Shown here: piece after piece, positions 33,858 through 43,198 of the stretch
Layout of the letters: each line of letters opens with the position of its first letter
Position numbering within the stretch: position 1 is the stretch's first letter
NCBI RefSeq assembly: GCF_003202235.1
Contig: NZ_MASU01000001.1
Span: 62,001-126,000, forward strand
Source of the DNA: Prauserella flavalba
GTDB taxonomy: Bacteria; Actinomycetota; Actinomycetes; Mycobacteriales; Pseudonocardiaceae
Direction of reading: 5' to 3'
Length of the DNA: 64,000 bases
The notes under the pieces: generated by a model
Databases searched by the model: none
Told to the model about the DNA's origin: nothing
The model's input: only the letters and a program-made list of their open reading frames with translations
Program-made: the position numbers and the translations under genes

Positions 33858-33910
33858 GCAGTGAAGGCCACCATGCCTGCGTTCAACGCAGTGATGGTGG
33901 CCTTCACTGC
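33858..33910. repeat. 53 bp palindrome, type B copy 4
   Basis: Same layout as 3352-3404, but the arms differ at two positions (CCATGCCTGC against GCAGTGATGG). It lies between the convergent FABP-like and pabC genes, 6 bp from the pabC stop. Confidence 0.93.
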
Positions 33911-33916
33911 GGTCGG

Positions 33917-34765
33917 TCACGCGTACTGGGCCTCGTAGACGTTCGCCAGCTCGGCGTGCACCTCGGCGGAGTCGGGCAGCGCCTCGCCGTCCAGGGTGTG
34001 CACGCGCGTCAGCTTCCGGACCGACGAGGCGAGGAAGACCCCGTCCGCCGCCGCCAGCTCGTCGGCCCGCAGCGGCTCCACCTTCGTGGTCCAGCCCGCC
34101 CGCTCCGCCGCGCGGAAGACGTCGCCCTGCGTGGTGCCCGGCAGGATGCCGATCGTCGGCGGCGGCGTGTAGAGGGTGCGGCCGCGCGCGACGATCACCG
34201 TGGATGTCGGACCCTCCAGCACCGAGCCGTCGGTCGCCGTGAAGATCACGTCGGCGGCGCCGCGGCGCGCGGCCTCGCGCACGGCGGCCATGTTGATCGC
34301 GTACGACAGGGACTTCGCGCCGAGCAGCAGCCACGGGGCGCGCTCGGCGACGTCGGTGCCGATGCCGCGGTCGAGCGTGATCGCGGCGATGCCCTCGGCC
34401 CGCGCCCGCTTGACCTTCTCGTCGATCTCCATGCCCAGCGCGAACGCCGTCGGCGTCGACGAAGGGTCGCCCTCGATGCCGCGCGTGAGCACCAGCTTGA
34501 GCGCGATCTCCGTGGAACCCGACCAGTTGTCGATCACGAGCTGGACGACGCGCTCCCACGCGGCCCGGTCCGGTTCGGGCAGGTCCATCATCGCCGCCGA
34601 CCGCGCGAGCCGGTCGAGGTGCGGGCCCAGTTCGCGGGGCCTGCCGCCGGTGACGAGGATCGTCTCGAAGATGCCGTCGCCCCTCAACACGCCGAGGTCA
34701 TCGACGCGGAGGTGGGCCTGGTCGGGGTCGGCGAGAGTGCCGTCGAGGAAAGCGAGCACGCGCAT
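33917..34765 (-). CDS. pabC: Aminodeoxychorismate lyase / class IV aminotransferase
   Basis: 282 aa PLP enzyme of fold type IV. The PLP lysine is Lys151 in LLLGAKSLSYAINM. Other conserved pieces are LRGDGIFETILVTGGR at the N-terminus, VLEGPTSTVIV and GILPGTTQGDVFRAA. The probable reaction makes p-aminobenzoate for folate; branched-chain or D-amino-acid aminotransferase activity cannot be excluded. Its mycobacterial counterpart Rv0812 also adjoins ygfZ. Divergent from ygfZ with only 31 bp between the starts. Confidence 0.82.
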   Translation of the reverse strand: MRVLAFLDGTLADPDQAHLRVDDLGVLRGDGIFETILVTGGRPRELGPHLDRLARSAAMMDLPEPDRAAWERVVQLVIDNWSGSTEIALKLVLTRGIEGDPSSTPTAFALGMEIDEKVKRARAEGIAAITLDRGIGTDVAERAPWLLLGAKSLSYAINMAAVREAARRGAADVIFTATDGSVLEGPTSTVIVARGRTLYTPPPTIGILPGTTQGDVFRAAERAGWTTKVEPLRADELAAADGVFLASSVRKLTRVHTLDGEALPDSAEVHAELANVYEAQYA

Positions 34766-34796
34766 GTCCTCACCGTACTCACCTACGATCGTTCGT

Positions 34797-35918
34797 ATGG
34801 CCTACCAGTCACCGCTGCTCTCCCGGCCCGGCGCGGTCGGGGCACCCGAAGGTCACCCCGAGTCCGGGGTGCCCTGGCACTGGGGGGATCCGTTCGCCGA
34901 GCAACGCACCGCCGTGCGTGGCGTGGCCGTGGTCGACCGGTCACATCGGGACGTCATCACGGTGACGGGCGAGGAGCGACTGTCGTGGCTGCACCTCGTG
35001 ATCTCGCAGCACGTCTCGGCGTTGCCCGACGACACCGGCACCGAGGCGCTCGTGCTGGACAGCCAGGGCCGCATCGACGCGCACATGGTGCTCGCCCACA
35101 CCGGCGACACGGTGTACCTCGACACCGATCCCGGCGCGCAAGCCACGAGCGCGCTGCCCAAGGGCGGCAAGCAGACCCTGCTGGGCTACCTCGAAGCGAT
35201 GAAGTTCTGGTCCAAGGTGGACATCCACGACGCGACCGAGGACTTCGCCGTGCTCACCCTGCTGGGGCCCGACGTCGCCGGAGTCCTCGACGTTGAGCTC
35301 GCCCCGCAGCCCTACGCCGTGGCGCCGCTGCCTGGCGGCGGGCTCGCGCGCCGCATGCCGTGGCCTGGCAGGCACGCCGTCGACCTGCTGGTGCCCCGTG
35401 CCGAGCTGACGACGTGGTGGGAGCGGCTGACCGATGCCGGCGCGAGGCCCGTCGGCAGCTGGGCGTTCGACGCGCTGCGCGTGGAGTCGCTGCGTCCGCG
35501 CCTCGGCGTCGACACCGACGAGCGCACCATCCCCCACGAGGTGAACTGGATCGGCTCGGCCGCCCACGTCGCGAAGGGCTGCTACCGGGGCCAGGAGACG
35601 GTGGCGAAGGTGCACAACGTCGGCAGGCCGCCGCGCAACATGGTGCTGCTGCACCTGGACGGCTCCCCGGAGATCTATCCCGAGACGGGTGACCCGGTGC
35701 TGCTCGGCGAGCGCCAGATCGGCAGGCTCGGCACCGTGGCGCAACATCACGAACTGGGCCCGATCGCGCTCGCTCTCGTCAAACGGTCGACCCCGGCCGA
35801 CGCGGAGCTGATCGCGGGCGCGGAGGACCGCGCGGTCCAGGCCGCCATCGACCCCGACTCGATCCCCTCGGAGGGTGCGGCGCCGGGGCGGGAGGCGGTA
35901 CAACAGTTCCGGGGATGA
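34797..35918 (+). CDS. ygfZ: Folate-binding YgfZ-family protein
   Basis: 373 aa, GcvT-like fold. The YgfZ signature KGCYRGQETVAK is present with Cys262. YgfZ uses tetrahydrofolate to support assembly or repair of certain Fe-S enzymes. ATG 34797 has no RBS but TACGAT lies 7 nt upstream, so the mRNA is probably leaderless. The frame is open further upstream, but that region is the pabC gene on the other strand. Confidence 0.88.
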   Translation: MAYQSPLLSRPGAVGAPEGHPESGVPWHWGDPFAEQRTAVRGVAVVDRSHRDVITVTGEERLSWLHLVISQHVSALPDDTGTEALVLDSQGRIDAHMVLAHTGDTVYLDTDPGAQATSALPKGGKQTLLGYLEAMKFWSKVDIHDATEDFAVLTLLGPDVAGVLDVELAPQPYAVAPLPGGGLARRMPWPGRHAVDLLVPRAELTTWWERLTDAGARPVGSWAFDALRVESLRPRLGVDTDERTIPHEVNWIGSAAHVAKGCYRGQETVAKVHNVGRPPRNMVLLHLDGSPEIYPETGDPVLLGERQIGRLGTVAQHHELGPIALALVKRSTPADAELIAGAEDRAVQAAIDPDSIPSEGAAPGREAVQQFRG

Positions 35919-35963
35919 GATGATCATGTCTTTCCCTGGTGTGCCCGACCGATCTAGAGCAGG

Positions 35964-36548
35964 ATGGCCCCCGTGATCGAAGTCCGGCCCGGCGGGCGAC
36001 GTCGCATCGACCGTGTCCTCGCCACCGACTACGTCCGTGACCTGGACGCGCTTGCGATGTCCACGCTGCGCGAACGGCGGGACGAGGCCGCCCAGGAGGA
36101 GACGGACCTCTCCTACCTGCGCAGGCTGCTGCACGCCAGGATCGACATCGTCAAGGCCGAGCAGCAGCGCCGCTCGTCCGGCGGGGACACCAGCATCGTC
36201 GAGCAGCTGGCGACGATCCTCGCCGACAACGCGCTCGGCCCCGCCACCGGCTCCGGCAGGCACCAGTCGCTCGAACCGTCGCGGGCGGGCGAGTACCGGC
36301 GCCGGGCCGAGGCGCTCGTCGGCAACGCGGACCTCTCGGACGTCTCTTCGCTCTCGGAGGACCAGCTCACCCAGACCCTGCACAGCTTCCGCGAGCAGGA
36401 GCAGTCGGTGTCGCAGCGGCGGCGCGAGGTGCAGGCCGTGGTCGACGCCTTCAACGCCGAGATCGCCCGCCGCTACGCCTCGGGCACGGCCTCGGTCGAC
36501 GAGCTGCTCGCGAGCGAGCGGCGGAGGGACGATTCCGAGGGTGACTGA
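35964..36548 (+). CDS. rsiG: RsiG-like anti-sigma factor with c-di-GMP-binding motifs
   Basis: 194 aa, almost wholly helical, with a long coiled-coil. The RsiG c-di-GMP signature E-x3-S-x2-R-x3-Q-x3-D is exact at Glu146, Ser150, Arg153, Gln157, Asp161 (EQSVSQRRREVQAVVD). A second copy at Glu46, Ser50, Arg53, His57, Asp61 (ETDLSYLRRLLHARID) has His in place of Gln. In Streptomyces, RsiG loaded with c-di-GMP holds the sigma factor WhiG. The gene overlaps the asparaginase gene by 8 bp. Similar proteins are often labelled aerial mycelium formation protein. The partner sigma factor is not in this window. Confidence 0.82.
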   Translation: MAPVIEVRPGGRRRIDRVLATDYVRDLDALAMSTLRERRDEAAQEETDLSYLRRLLHARIDIVKAEQQRRSSGGDTSIVEQLATILADNALGPATGSGRHQSLEPSRAGEYRRRAEALVGNADLSDVSSLSEDQLTQTLHSFREQEQSVSQRRREVQAVVDAFNAEIARRYASGTASVDELLASERRRDDSEGD

Positions 36549-37536
36549 CGCCCTGGACCCGGTCCTCGTCGAGCTGGTCCGCTCGGGGTTCGTCGAGAGC
36601 GTGCACCACGGCGCGCTGGTGATCGTCCGGCCCGACGGCTCGGTGCGCACCGCGCTCGGCGACGTGGAACGGCCGTGCTACCCCCGCTCGGCCAACAAGC
36701 CACTGCAGGCCGTTGCCATGCTGGAGTGCGGGCTCGACCTCGACACCGAGCAACTCGCCCTGACCTGCGCCTCGCACAACGGCGAACCTGGACACGTCGA
36801 GCTGGCGCTGACGATGCTCGCCGCCGCCGGACTCACCGAGGACGACCTGCGCTGCCCCGCCGACTACCCGCTGTACGAGCCTGCCCGCATCGAGGCGGTC
36901 CGGGCGTGGCCCGGCAGGCGGCGCGCGGCGATGAACTGCTCCGGCAAGCACGCCGGCATGCTGGCCACGTGCGTGCGCAGGTGCTGGCCGACCGGCGGCT
37001 ACCACGAGCCGGGGCACGAGCTGCAGCAGGCGATCGCCGGCACGGTGGTGAAGCTGACGGGCGAGCCGATCGCGGCGACCGGTGTCGACGGCTGTGGCGC
37101 GCCGCTCTTCGCGTTCTCGCTGACCGGGCTCGCGCGGGCTTTCTCCGGGCTCGTGACCGCGCAGGAAGGACCACGTCGGCGGGTGGCCGACGCGATGCGG
37201 GCGAAGCCGTGGCTCGTGGCGGGCACCGGCCGGGACGACACGCTGCTGATGCACGCCGTGCCGGGGCTGCTGGCGAAGGTCGGCGCCGAGGGCGTGCACG
37301 CGATCGCGCTGCCCGACGGCACCGGGGTGGCGCTCAAGCTCGCCGACGGTGCCACCCGGGGCCGCGCTCCGCTGCTGGTGGCGGCGCTGCGGGCGCTCGG
37401 GGCGGTGCCGGAGAACCCGGCCGCCGCCTCGGTGCTCGACGGCCTCGGCAGGGGCGCGGGCGTGGTGCTCGGCGGCGGCCGCGAGGTCGGCGAGCTGCGC
37501 GTGACCGACGAGGTGCTGAAGGCCCTCGCTAGTTGA
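36541..37536 (+). CDS. L-asparaginase (Rhizobium/thermolabile type, PF06089)
   Basis: 331 aa. The family's conserved blocks are present: CYPRSANKPLQAVAMLECG, LTCASHNGEPGHVELAL, AMNCSGKHAGML and GVDGCGAPLFAFSLTG. Ser/Lys/Cys residues in these blocks form the active site of the Rhizobium etli-type enzyme. Hydrolyses asparagine to aspartate and ammonia in the cytoplasm. GTG start overlaps rsiG by 8 bp; the 3' end overlaps the convergent hypothetical by 8 bp. Confidence 0.85.
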   Translation: MTDALDPVLVELVRSGFVESVHHGALVIVRPDGSVRTALGDVERPCYPRSANKPLQAVAMLECGLDLDTEQLALTCASHNGEPGHVELALTMLAAAGLTEDDLRCPADYPLYEPARIEAVRAWPGRRRAAMNCSGKHAGMLATCVRRCWPTGGYHEPGHELQQAIAGTVVKLTGEPIAATGVDGCGAPLFAFSLTGLARAFSGLVTAQEGPRRRVADAMRAKPWLVAGTGRDDTLLMHAVPGLLAKVGAEGVHAIALPDGTGVALKLADGATRGRAPLLVAALRALGAVPENPAAASVLDGLGRGAGVVLGGGREVGELRVTDEVLKALAS

Positions 37537-38434
37537 ACCGCTCCCGTGCGGCCAGGTCGCCCCAGTAGTCCCGCAGCGTCTGGAACAGGTCGGCGATCTC
37601 CTCGACGGCGCCGCCCCGCAGCGCCTCCAGTATCGAGTGCACCTCCTCGGCGGAGGTGTCCGACTCGAGGATCGGGTCCTCGATCAGCTGCACGAGGCCG
37701 CCGTAGTCGAGCTCGACCGCGGAGGCTGGGTGGAAGTTCGACAGCCAGCGCCCGGTCTCGGCGAGAATCCGCGTGGGGCCCGAGTCGCCGAGCGTTTCCT
37801 GCACCAGCTCTTCCGCCTCGGCCACCCGGCGCAGAGCGTCGGTCATGGCCGTGCGCCAGGACAGCTCCCGCCGCGGGTCGTGCTGACCGTCGCCGAGCAC
37901 GAGCCTGCGCTCGTCCGGCTCGATGAGCGAGAACCACGGCAGCGGCACCGTCCATGTCGTCGACAGCACGTGCATGGTGCCGGTGCGCACGTCGCGCAAT
38001 GCGGCGTTGGCCCTGGACCGGACGGACTCGGCCGACGAGCCGACCGCGTCGAGCACGGCGGCCCGCAGCGCCGGGTGGGCCTCGCCAAGGAAGCCGACCA
38101 ACGCGGCCGCCGAACGCACCCTCACCTCCAGCGGGCACACGAGCGGTCCGGGGCCCACCACGGCGCTGCCTGAGGTGGGCACGTCGGCGGGGTCGAGCAC
38201 GAGCACGTCGGTCTTCCCGCTCGGCGCGGGGGCGCCCCCGGGAAGCTCCGCGGGGAGCAGCCGAGGCGGTATTGAAATCTGTGACTTCAACCACAGCAGG
38301 TGCTCCCGCTCGCCGGCGGTGGCACGGGACAGCTTGGCCGCCTCGGCAGCACGCACCAGCTGGTCGTCAGGGGGTTCACCGAAGGCCGACAGCGGTTCGT
38401 ACACCCGGAGATAGGCCACGAACGGACGGAGCAC
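37529..38434 (-). CDS. Conserved hypothetical protein, 301 aa
   Basis: No domain is recognised. The start VLRPFVAYLRVYEPLSAFGE and the body (HVLSTTWTVPLPWFSLIEPD, AETGRWLSNFHPASAVELDY) look like a folded cytosolic protein without signal or membrane parts. Codon use is normal for this genome, and the gene is convergent with the asparaginase gene and divergent from DUF3073. The 208 bp between it and DUF3073 holds both promoters and a TACGGT-like -10, and nothing more that I can identify. Confidence 0.7.
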   Translation of the reverse strand: MLRPFVAYLRVYEPLSAFGEPPDDQLVRAAEAAKLSRATAGEREHLLWLKSQISIPPRLLPAELPGGAPAPSGKTDVLVLDPADVPTSGSAVVGPGPLVCPLEVRVRSAAALVGFLGEAHPALRAAVLDAVGSSAESVRSRANAALRDVRTGTMHVLSTTWTVPLPWFSLIEPDERRLVLGDGQHDPRRELSWRTAMTDALRRVAEAEELVQETLGDSGPTRILAETGRWLSNFHPASAVELDYGGLVQLIEDPILESDTSAEEVHSILEALRGGAVEEIADLFQTLRDYWGDLAARERFN

Positions 38435-38642
38435 CCCGAAATCCTGGCACGGCCCCGCACGCGCGTGAGCACCGGCTGGCCCGTTCCGGCGGCGGGGAGC
38501 AATACTGTCACCGTTCGCACACCGTGCCACGTCGCATGAGACCCCTTCGACACGGTACGGTGTCTTCAGGAAATAGTTGTCGAGACGACGCGGGGCCGCC
38601 GATTCCCCCGGCCGCCCCGCCCCTGTGCAAGGGGGTCGAGCC

Positions 38643-38834
38643 ATGGGGCGCGGCCGAGCTAAGGCCAAGCAGACGAAGGTGGCCCGGGAGCTCAAGTACA
38701 GCGTTCCCACCACGGATTTCGATGCCTTGCAGCGCGAGCTGTCGGGCAGTTCCTCTGACGAGGACAACCACCGCGGTGAGGACGAGGAGCGGTACGAGGA
38801 CCCGTACGACGGGTACGACGACTACCGTCGTTGA
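38643..38834 (+). CDS. DUF3073 family small protein
   Basis: 63 aa. MGRGRAKAKQTKVARELKYS is the invariant DUF3073 start; the tail is very acidic and Tyr-rich (EERYEDPYDGYDDYRR). Widespread in Actinobacteria with unknown function; the mycobacterial homologue Rv0810c lies next to purM. CAAGGGGG is 7 nt before ATG. A strong hairpin follows. Confidence 0.88.
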   Translation: MGRGRAKAKQTKVARELKYSVPTTDFDALQRELSGSSSDEDNHRGEDEERYEDPYDGYDDYRR

Positions 38835-38845
38835 AGCACTGCGTG

Positions 38846-38888
38846 ACGCGAGGGTGGGAGCCGGTTACGCCGGCGCCCACCCTCGCGT
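38846..38888 (+). terminator. Hairpin terminator after DUF3073
   Basis: Perfect 13 bp arms (ACGCGAGGGTGGG and CCCACCCTCGCGT) with a 17 nt loop that can pair further, placed 12 bp after the DUF3073 stop. There is no T-tract, which is normal for high-GC actinomycetes. Confidence 0.75.
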
Positions 38889-38933
38889 TCCGCGTGCTCA
38901 CCTTTCGCGGGCGAGCAGACGTGAGGAGCAACG

Positions 38934-39794
38934 GTGCCTGACATTCAGCGCGTCGGAGTGGTCGGAGCGGGCCTGATGGGCTCGGGCATCGCGGAGGTGC
39001 ACGCGCGAGCAGGCATCGACGTGGCGGTGACCGAGGTGAGCAAGCCCGCGCTCGACGCGGGCAGGGCCCGCATCGAGAAGTCGCTGCAGCGTGGTGTCCG
39101 CAGCGGCAAGCTCGCGGCGGAGGACGCGGACGCCGCCCTCGCGCGGATCACGTTCACCACCGACCTCGACGCGTTCGCCGACCGCGACCTCGTCGTGGAG
39201 GCCGTGCTCGAACAGGAGCAGGCCAAGGTCGAGGTGTTCCGCTCGCTGGACAAGGTCGTCGAGCGCGAGGACGCGATCCTCGCCTCCAATACCTCCTCCA
39301 TCCCGATCATGAAGCTGGGCATGGCCACGGACCGGCCGCAGCAGGTGATCGGCATCCATTTCTTCAACCCGGTTCCGGTGTTGCCGCTCGTGGAGCTGGT
39401 GCCGTCGCTGCTCACGGGTGACAAGACCGCGGAGCGGGCCGACGCGCACGTCGCGGGCGCACTCGGAAAGACGGTGATCCGCTCGCAGGACCGCGCGGGC
39501 TTCATCGTCAACGCGCTGCTCGTGCCGTACCTGCTCTCGGCGATCAGGATGTTCGAGTCGGGCTTCGCCTCCGCCGAGGACATCGACCACGGCATGGAGA
39601 AGGGCACCGCCCACCCGATGGGCCCGCTGCGGCTGGCCGACCTCATCGGGCTGGACACCATCAAGGCCATCGCGGACTCGATGTACGCGGAGTTCAAGGA
39701 GCCGCTGTACTCGTCGCCGCCGTTGCTGCTGCGCATGGTGGACGCGGGCCTGCTGGGCAAGAAGACCGGCCGGGGCTTCTACAGCTACGAGTGA
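38934..39794 (+). CDS. 3-hydroxybutyryl-CoA / 3-hydroxyacyl-CoA dehydrogenase (FadB2 type)
   Basis: 286 aa. N-terminal Rossmann domain with VGVVGAGLMGSGIAEVHARA, an active-site pair in ILASNTSSIPI and IGIHFFNPVPVLPLVELVP (His-Asn), and the C-terminal dimerisation domain ending KKTGRGFYSYE. Oxidises 3-hydroxyacyl-CoA with NAD(P) in beta-oxidation or butyrate-type metabolism. GTG start with GAGGAG 5 nt upstream. It appears to be transcribed alone. Confidence 0.92.
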   Translation: MPDIQRVGVVGAGLMGSGIAEVHARAGIDVAVTEVSKPALDAGRARIEKSLQRGVRSGKLAAEDADAALARITFTTDLDAFADRDLVVEAVLEQEQAKVEVFRSLDKVVEREDAILASNTSSIPIMKLGMATDRPQQVIGIHFFNPVPVLPLVELVPSLLTGDKTAERADAHVAGALGKTVIRSQDRAGFIVNALLVPYLLSAIRMFESGFASAEDIDHGMEKGTAHPMGPLRLADLIGLDTIKAIADSMYAEFKEPLYSSPPLLLRMVDAGLLGKKTGRGFYSYE

Positions 39795-39809
39795 GGCGAC
39801 CGCCGGCGA

Positions 39810-40121
39810 TCAGATCGTCGGCAGTTGCCACTTGGACAGCATCAGCGCGACCTTCGTGCCCGGAACGGCCGACTCCACCTGCTCCTTGTCGATCAGCATT
39901 CCGGTGACGCGCAGGGGCCGCTCCTTGCCGTCGTGAAGGACGTCGAGCCTTTCGTCGACGCGCACCGGAAGCAGCAGTTCACCGGTCACGGTCAGGCCCC
40001 TCCCGGAGATCACGAAGGTGTCTCCGACCCGCATGACCTCCGCACCGGCTCGCCTGACCACCGCGAGAGCCGGCGGTTGAGTCTTGCCCTTGCCACCGAA
40101 CAACCTGCCCAAGACCCCCAT
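39810..40121 (-). CDS. Small protein resembling an isolated EF-Tu domain II beta-barrel
   Basis: 103 aa. Residues about 30-100 (VGDTFVISGRGLTVTGELLL ... DERLDVLHDGKERPLRVTGM, IDKEQVESAVPGTKVALMLS) follow the pattern of translation-factor domain II (F-x-I-x-GRG-x-VVTG ... v-gi-x-x-k-x-x-x-x-x-A-x-x-G-x-x-v-x-l-x-L). The G domain is absent. The N-terminus is short and basic (MGVLGRLFGGKGK). Function unknown; a role in binding RNA, ribosome or another nucleotide-binding protein is speculative. Convergent with the dehydrogenase gene. Confidence 0.6.
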   Translation of the reverse strand: MGVLGRLFGGKGKTQPPALAVVRRAGAEVMRVGDTFVISGRGLTVTGELLLPVRVDERLDVLHDGKERPLRVTGMLIDKEQVESAVPGTKVALMLSKWQLPTI

Positions 40122-40187
40122 GACGGTGATCCTAGCGAGGCGGACGGGCGGTCAACGCGTTCCCTGCCCTGCGCCTAGAGTGCGGGC

Positions 40188-41075
40188 GTGGAAACTCAGC
40201 TTCGGGTCGGCCTCGTCGGCGCAGGACCGTGGGCGCGCACCGTGCACGCGCCCGGCATCTCCGATCACCCCGGGACGTCGCTGAGCGCGGTGTGGACCCG
40301 GCGGCCCGAGGTGGCCGAGGCCCTCGCCGAGGAGCACGGCACCTACGCGTGCGCGAGCTTCGAGGAGCTGCTCGGCGAGGTGGACGCCGTCGCGTTCGCC
40401 GTGCCGCCCGCCGTGCAGGCCGAGTACGCCCTGCCCGCCGCCAAGGCCGGCAAGCACCTGATCCTGGAGAAGCCGCTCGCCCACGACGTCGCCGCGGCGC
40501 AGCGGATCGCGGACGCCGTGTCGCAGGCCGACGTGGTGGCGCTGCTGATGCTGACCCTGCGCTACACGCTGCAGACCCGCGAATGGCTGGCCGGGCTCGC
40601 CGAGGCGGGCGGCTGGAAGGGCGGCCACGCCCGGTGGCTCTCGGGCGCGCTGCTCGGCGAGAAGTACGGCGGGTCGCCGTGGCGGCAGGCCGAGGGCGCG
40701 CTCGGCGACATCGGACCGCACGCGTTCGACCTCATGGACGCCGCACTGGGCGAGATCACCGGGGTCCTCGCGGCGCACCGAAGCGACGCGGACCTCTGGC
40801 ACGTGCTGCTGGAACACGAGGGGCGAGCCACGAGCACGGTCGCCCTGTCGACGCGGCTGCCGATGCGGCCGACCGTCACCGAGTTCGCGGTGTACGGCGA
40901 CGCGGGGTTCCGCTCGATGGGCCGCAAGCCGGGTCAGGAGGGCGAGTCGTTCACGGCCCTGCTCGACGACTTCGCGGCCCTGATCGCCAGCGGGGTGCGG
41001 GAGCACGACTGCGACGTCCACCGCGGCCTGCACCTGCAGCGCGTGCTGGCCGAATGCCTCCGAGTCGCCTCCTGA
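40188..41075 (+). CDS. Gfo/Idh/MocA family oxidoreductase
   Basis: 295 aa. N-terminal NAD(P) fold with VGLVGAGPWARTVHAPGI, and the family EKP motif in GKHLILEKPLAHDV. The C-terminal substrate domain has GGSPWRQAEGALGDIGPHAF, where the Asp-x-x-x-His pair is catalytic in relatives. Acts on a sugar or inositol-like substrate that cannot be specified. GTG 40188 has TAGAGT 6 nt upstream and no RBS, so it is leaderless. A type A palindrome follows. Confidence 0.87.
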   Translation: METQLRVGLVGAGPWARTVHAPGISDHPGTSLSAVWTRRPEVAEALAEEHGTYACASFEELLGEVDAVAFAVPPAVQAEYALPAAKAGKHLILEKPLAHDVAAAQRIADAVSQADVVALLMLTLRYTLQTREWLAGLAEAGGWKGGHARWLSGALLGEKYGGSPWRQAEGALGDIGPHAFDLMDAALGEITGVLAAHRSDADLWHVLLEHEGRATSTVALSTRLPMRPTVTEFAVYGDAGFRSMGRKPGQEGESFTALLDDFAALIASGVREHDCDVHRGLHLQRVLAECLRVAS

Positions 41076-41083
41076 GCATGACT

Positions 41084-41136
41084 GCCCCCAAGGCCACCTT
41101 TGTTGCGTTGAACGCAACAAAGGTGGCCTTGGGGGC
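41084..41136. repeat. 53 bp palindrome, type A copy 3
   Basis: The 49 bp type A core (CCCCAAGGCCACC ... GGTGGCCTTGGGG, identical to 2970-3018) extended by two paired bases on each side. It lies between the convergent Gfo/Idh and tctA genes. Confidence 0.95.
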
Positions 41137-41144
41137 GGTTGGGG

Positions 41145-42656
41145 CTAAGCGTCGACCTTCTCCTGAGGGGTTTGCTCCCGGCGCTTGGTCAGCTTCCGGA
41201 TGAGGGGCCACGCGAGGATCAGGGCGATCACCACGTAGACCGTCACCGCCATCGGGGAGTTGACCAGCCCGGACAGGTTGCCGTCGCTGATCTGGAGGGC
41301 TCGCCGCATCTGCAGCTCCGCCGCCGGGCCGAGGATCACGCCGATGATCGCAGGGAGCACCGGCAGCCCGAACCGCCGCATCGCGAAGCCCAGCACACCG
41401 ATCGCGAAGAGCAGCAGCAGGTCCAGCACCTCGCCGCCCACCGCGTACGCACCCACGCTCGCGAAGAACAGGATGCCCGCGTACAGGTACGGACGGGGGA
41501 TCCGCAGCAGCTTCGCCCACACCGGCGCCATCGGCAGGTTGATCACCAGCAGCAGCACCAGGCCCACGAACAGGCTCGCGATGAGCCCCCACACCAGCGC
41601 CGACTCCCGTTCGAACAGCAGCGGGCCCGGCTGGATGCCGTACTGCTGGAACGCAGCGAGCATCACCGCCGCCACCGCCGTGGTGGGCAGGCCAAGGGTC
41701 AGCATCGTCACGAGCGTGCCCGCCGCGGACGCGCTGGCCGTGGACTCCGGCCCGGCGACGCCCTCGATGGCGCCCTTGCCCCACTCGTCCTTGTGCCGCG
41801 AGAACCGCTTCTCGGTCACGTAGGAGAGGAACGTCGGGATCTCGGCGCCGCCCGCCGGGATCGCCCCGAACGGGAAGCCGATGAACGGACCGCGCAGCCA
41901 CGGCTTCCACGTGCGGCGCACGTCTCCTCGGCCGAGCCACGGCCTGCCCACCGGAATGGGCTCCGCCAGCTTGTGCCGCAGGTGCGCCGCGACCCAGAGC
42001 GACTCGCCGACCGCGAACAGGCCGACCGCCACGATCACCACGTCCACGCCGTCGGCGAGGTGCAGCGAGCCGAACGTCAGCCGCGCCTGGCCGGTGAGCT
42101 GGTCGAGGCCGACGAGCCCGATGGTGAGCCCGATCAGCAGCGACGCGAACCCGCGCAGCCGCGACTTGCCCAGCACCGACGTCACCGCCACGAACGCGAG
42201 CACCATGATCGCGAAGTAGTCGGGGGCACCGATGTCGACGGCCAGCGACGCGACCGCCGGGGCGAGCAGCACCAGCAGCACCGTGCCGACGATGCCGCCG
42301 ATGAAGTGCCCGATCGCCGCGGCGGCCAGCGCCTGCGGGCCCCGGCCGCGTTTGGCCATCGGGTGACCTTCCATCGCGGTGACCACCGCCGCCGTCTCAC
42401 CGGGCGTGTTCAGCAGGATCGACGTCGTCGAGCCGCCGAACATGCCGCCGTAGTAGATGCCGGCGAACATGATCAGCGCGGCCGTCGGGTCGAGCCCGTA
42501 GGTCACCGGCAGCAGCAGGGCCACCGCCATCGCGGGCCCGATGCCGGGCAGTACGCCGATCGCGGTGCCGAGCACCACGCCGATCGCGGCGACCAGCAGG
42601 TTGGACGGCGTCAGCGCGGTGCCGAAGCCGTCGAGTAGGGACGAAACGGCGTCCAT
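41145..42656 (-). CDS. tctA: Tripartite tricarboxylate transporter, large membrane subunit TctA
   Basis: 503 aa with about twelve spans. The TctA signature is clear: [40 protein letters not shown] and [20 protein letters not shown]. Sodium- or proton-coupled uptake of citrate-like carboxylates with TctB and the binding protein TctC. ATG shares one base with the tctB stop. Last gene of tctCBA. Confidence 0.92.
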   Translation of the reverse strand: MDAVSSLLDGFGTALTPSNLLVAAIGVVLGTAIGVLPGIGPAMAVALLLPVTYGLDPTAALIMFAGIYYGGMFGGSTTSILLNTPGETAAVVTAMEGHPMAKRGRGPQALAAAAIGHFIGGIVGTVLLVLLAPAVASLAVDIGAPDYFAIMVLAFVAVTSVLGKSRLRGFASLLIGLTIGLVGLDQLTGQARLTFGSLHLADGVDVVIVAVGLFAVGESLWVAAHLRHKLAEPIPVGRPWLGRGDVRRTWKPWLRGPFIGFPFGAIPAGGAEIPTFLSYVTEKRFSRHKDEWGKGAIEGVAGPESTASASAAGTLVTMLTLGLPTTAVAAVMLAAFQQYGIQPGPLLFERESALVWGLIASLFVGLVLLLVINLPMAPVWAKLLRIPRPYLYAGILFFASVGAYAVGGEVLDLLLLFAIGVLGFAMRRFGLPVLPAIIGVILGPAAELQMRRALQISDGNLSGLVNSPMAVTVYVVIALILAWPLIRKLTKRREQTPQEKVDA

Positions 42657-43198
42657 CAGAACACCCCCATCAGCGGGCCGCCGGGAAGCGGAACCCCGAG
42701 CAGCTCGTTGAAGGCCACCCACGTCACCACCGACAGCACCGCGGCGATGAGCGGGTCACGGACGAAGTTGCGGCTGCCCAGCGCGTAGGCCGCGCCCCAG
42801 AACATGACCGCCGACGACACCGGGAACCCGGCCACGTCGATCAGTGCCGCGTTGGCGAGAAACGCGCCGGCCAGCAGCAGCACCGTCCGCCAGTCGGCGG
42901 CGGTGGACAGGTCGATGTCCTCGCCGCCCTCGGCCTCGCCCCTGCCACCGCGCAGCACGTCGCGCGCCAGCAGCAGCGAGATCAGCACCAGCAGTGAGCC
43001 GACGGCCACCGGCACCGCCTGCGGGCCCAGCGGGCCGCGTGTGGTGAAGTCGGTGGGCAGGGTCAGCCCTTCGGTGAGCACCAGCACGCCGAGCAGCAGC
43101 AGGAATGCGCACATGCCCAGCTCGGAGTGCTCTCGCCACCAGCTCTTGCGCTCCGCGGTACCGGTGGACTCCTCCACCGTGGACGTCTCGACGCTCAT
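42656..43198 (-). CDS. tctB: Tripartite tricarboxylate transporter, small membrane subunit TctB
   Basis: 180 aa with four spans ([40 protein letters not shown] and two more). Usual length and place for TctB, between the binding protein and TctA. ATG overlaps the tctC stop by 4 bp. Confidence 0.87.
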   Translation of the reverse strand: MSVETSTVEESTGTAERKSWWREHSELGMCAFLLLLGVLVLTEGLTLPTDFTTRGPLGPQAVPVAVGSLLVLISLLLARDVLRGGRGEAEGGEDIDLSTAADWRTVLLLAGAFLANAALIDVAGFPVSSAVMFWGAAYALGSRNFVRDPLIAAVLSVVTWVAFNELLGVPLPGGPLMGVF

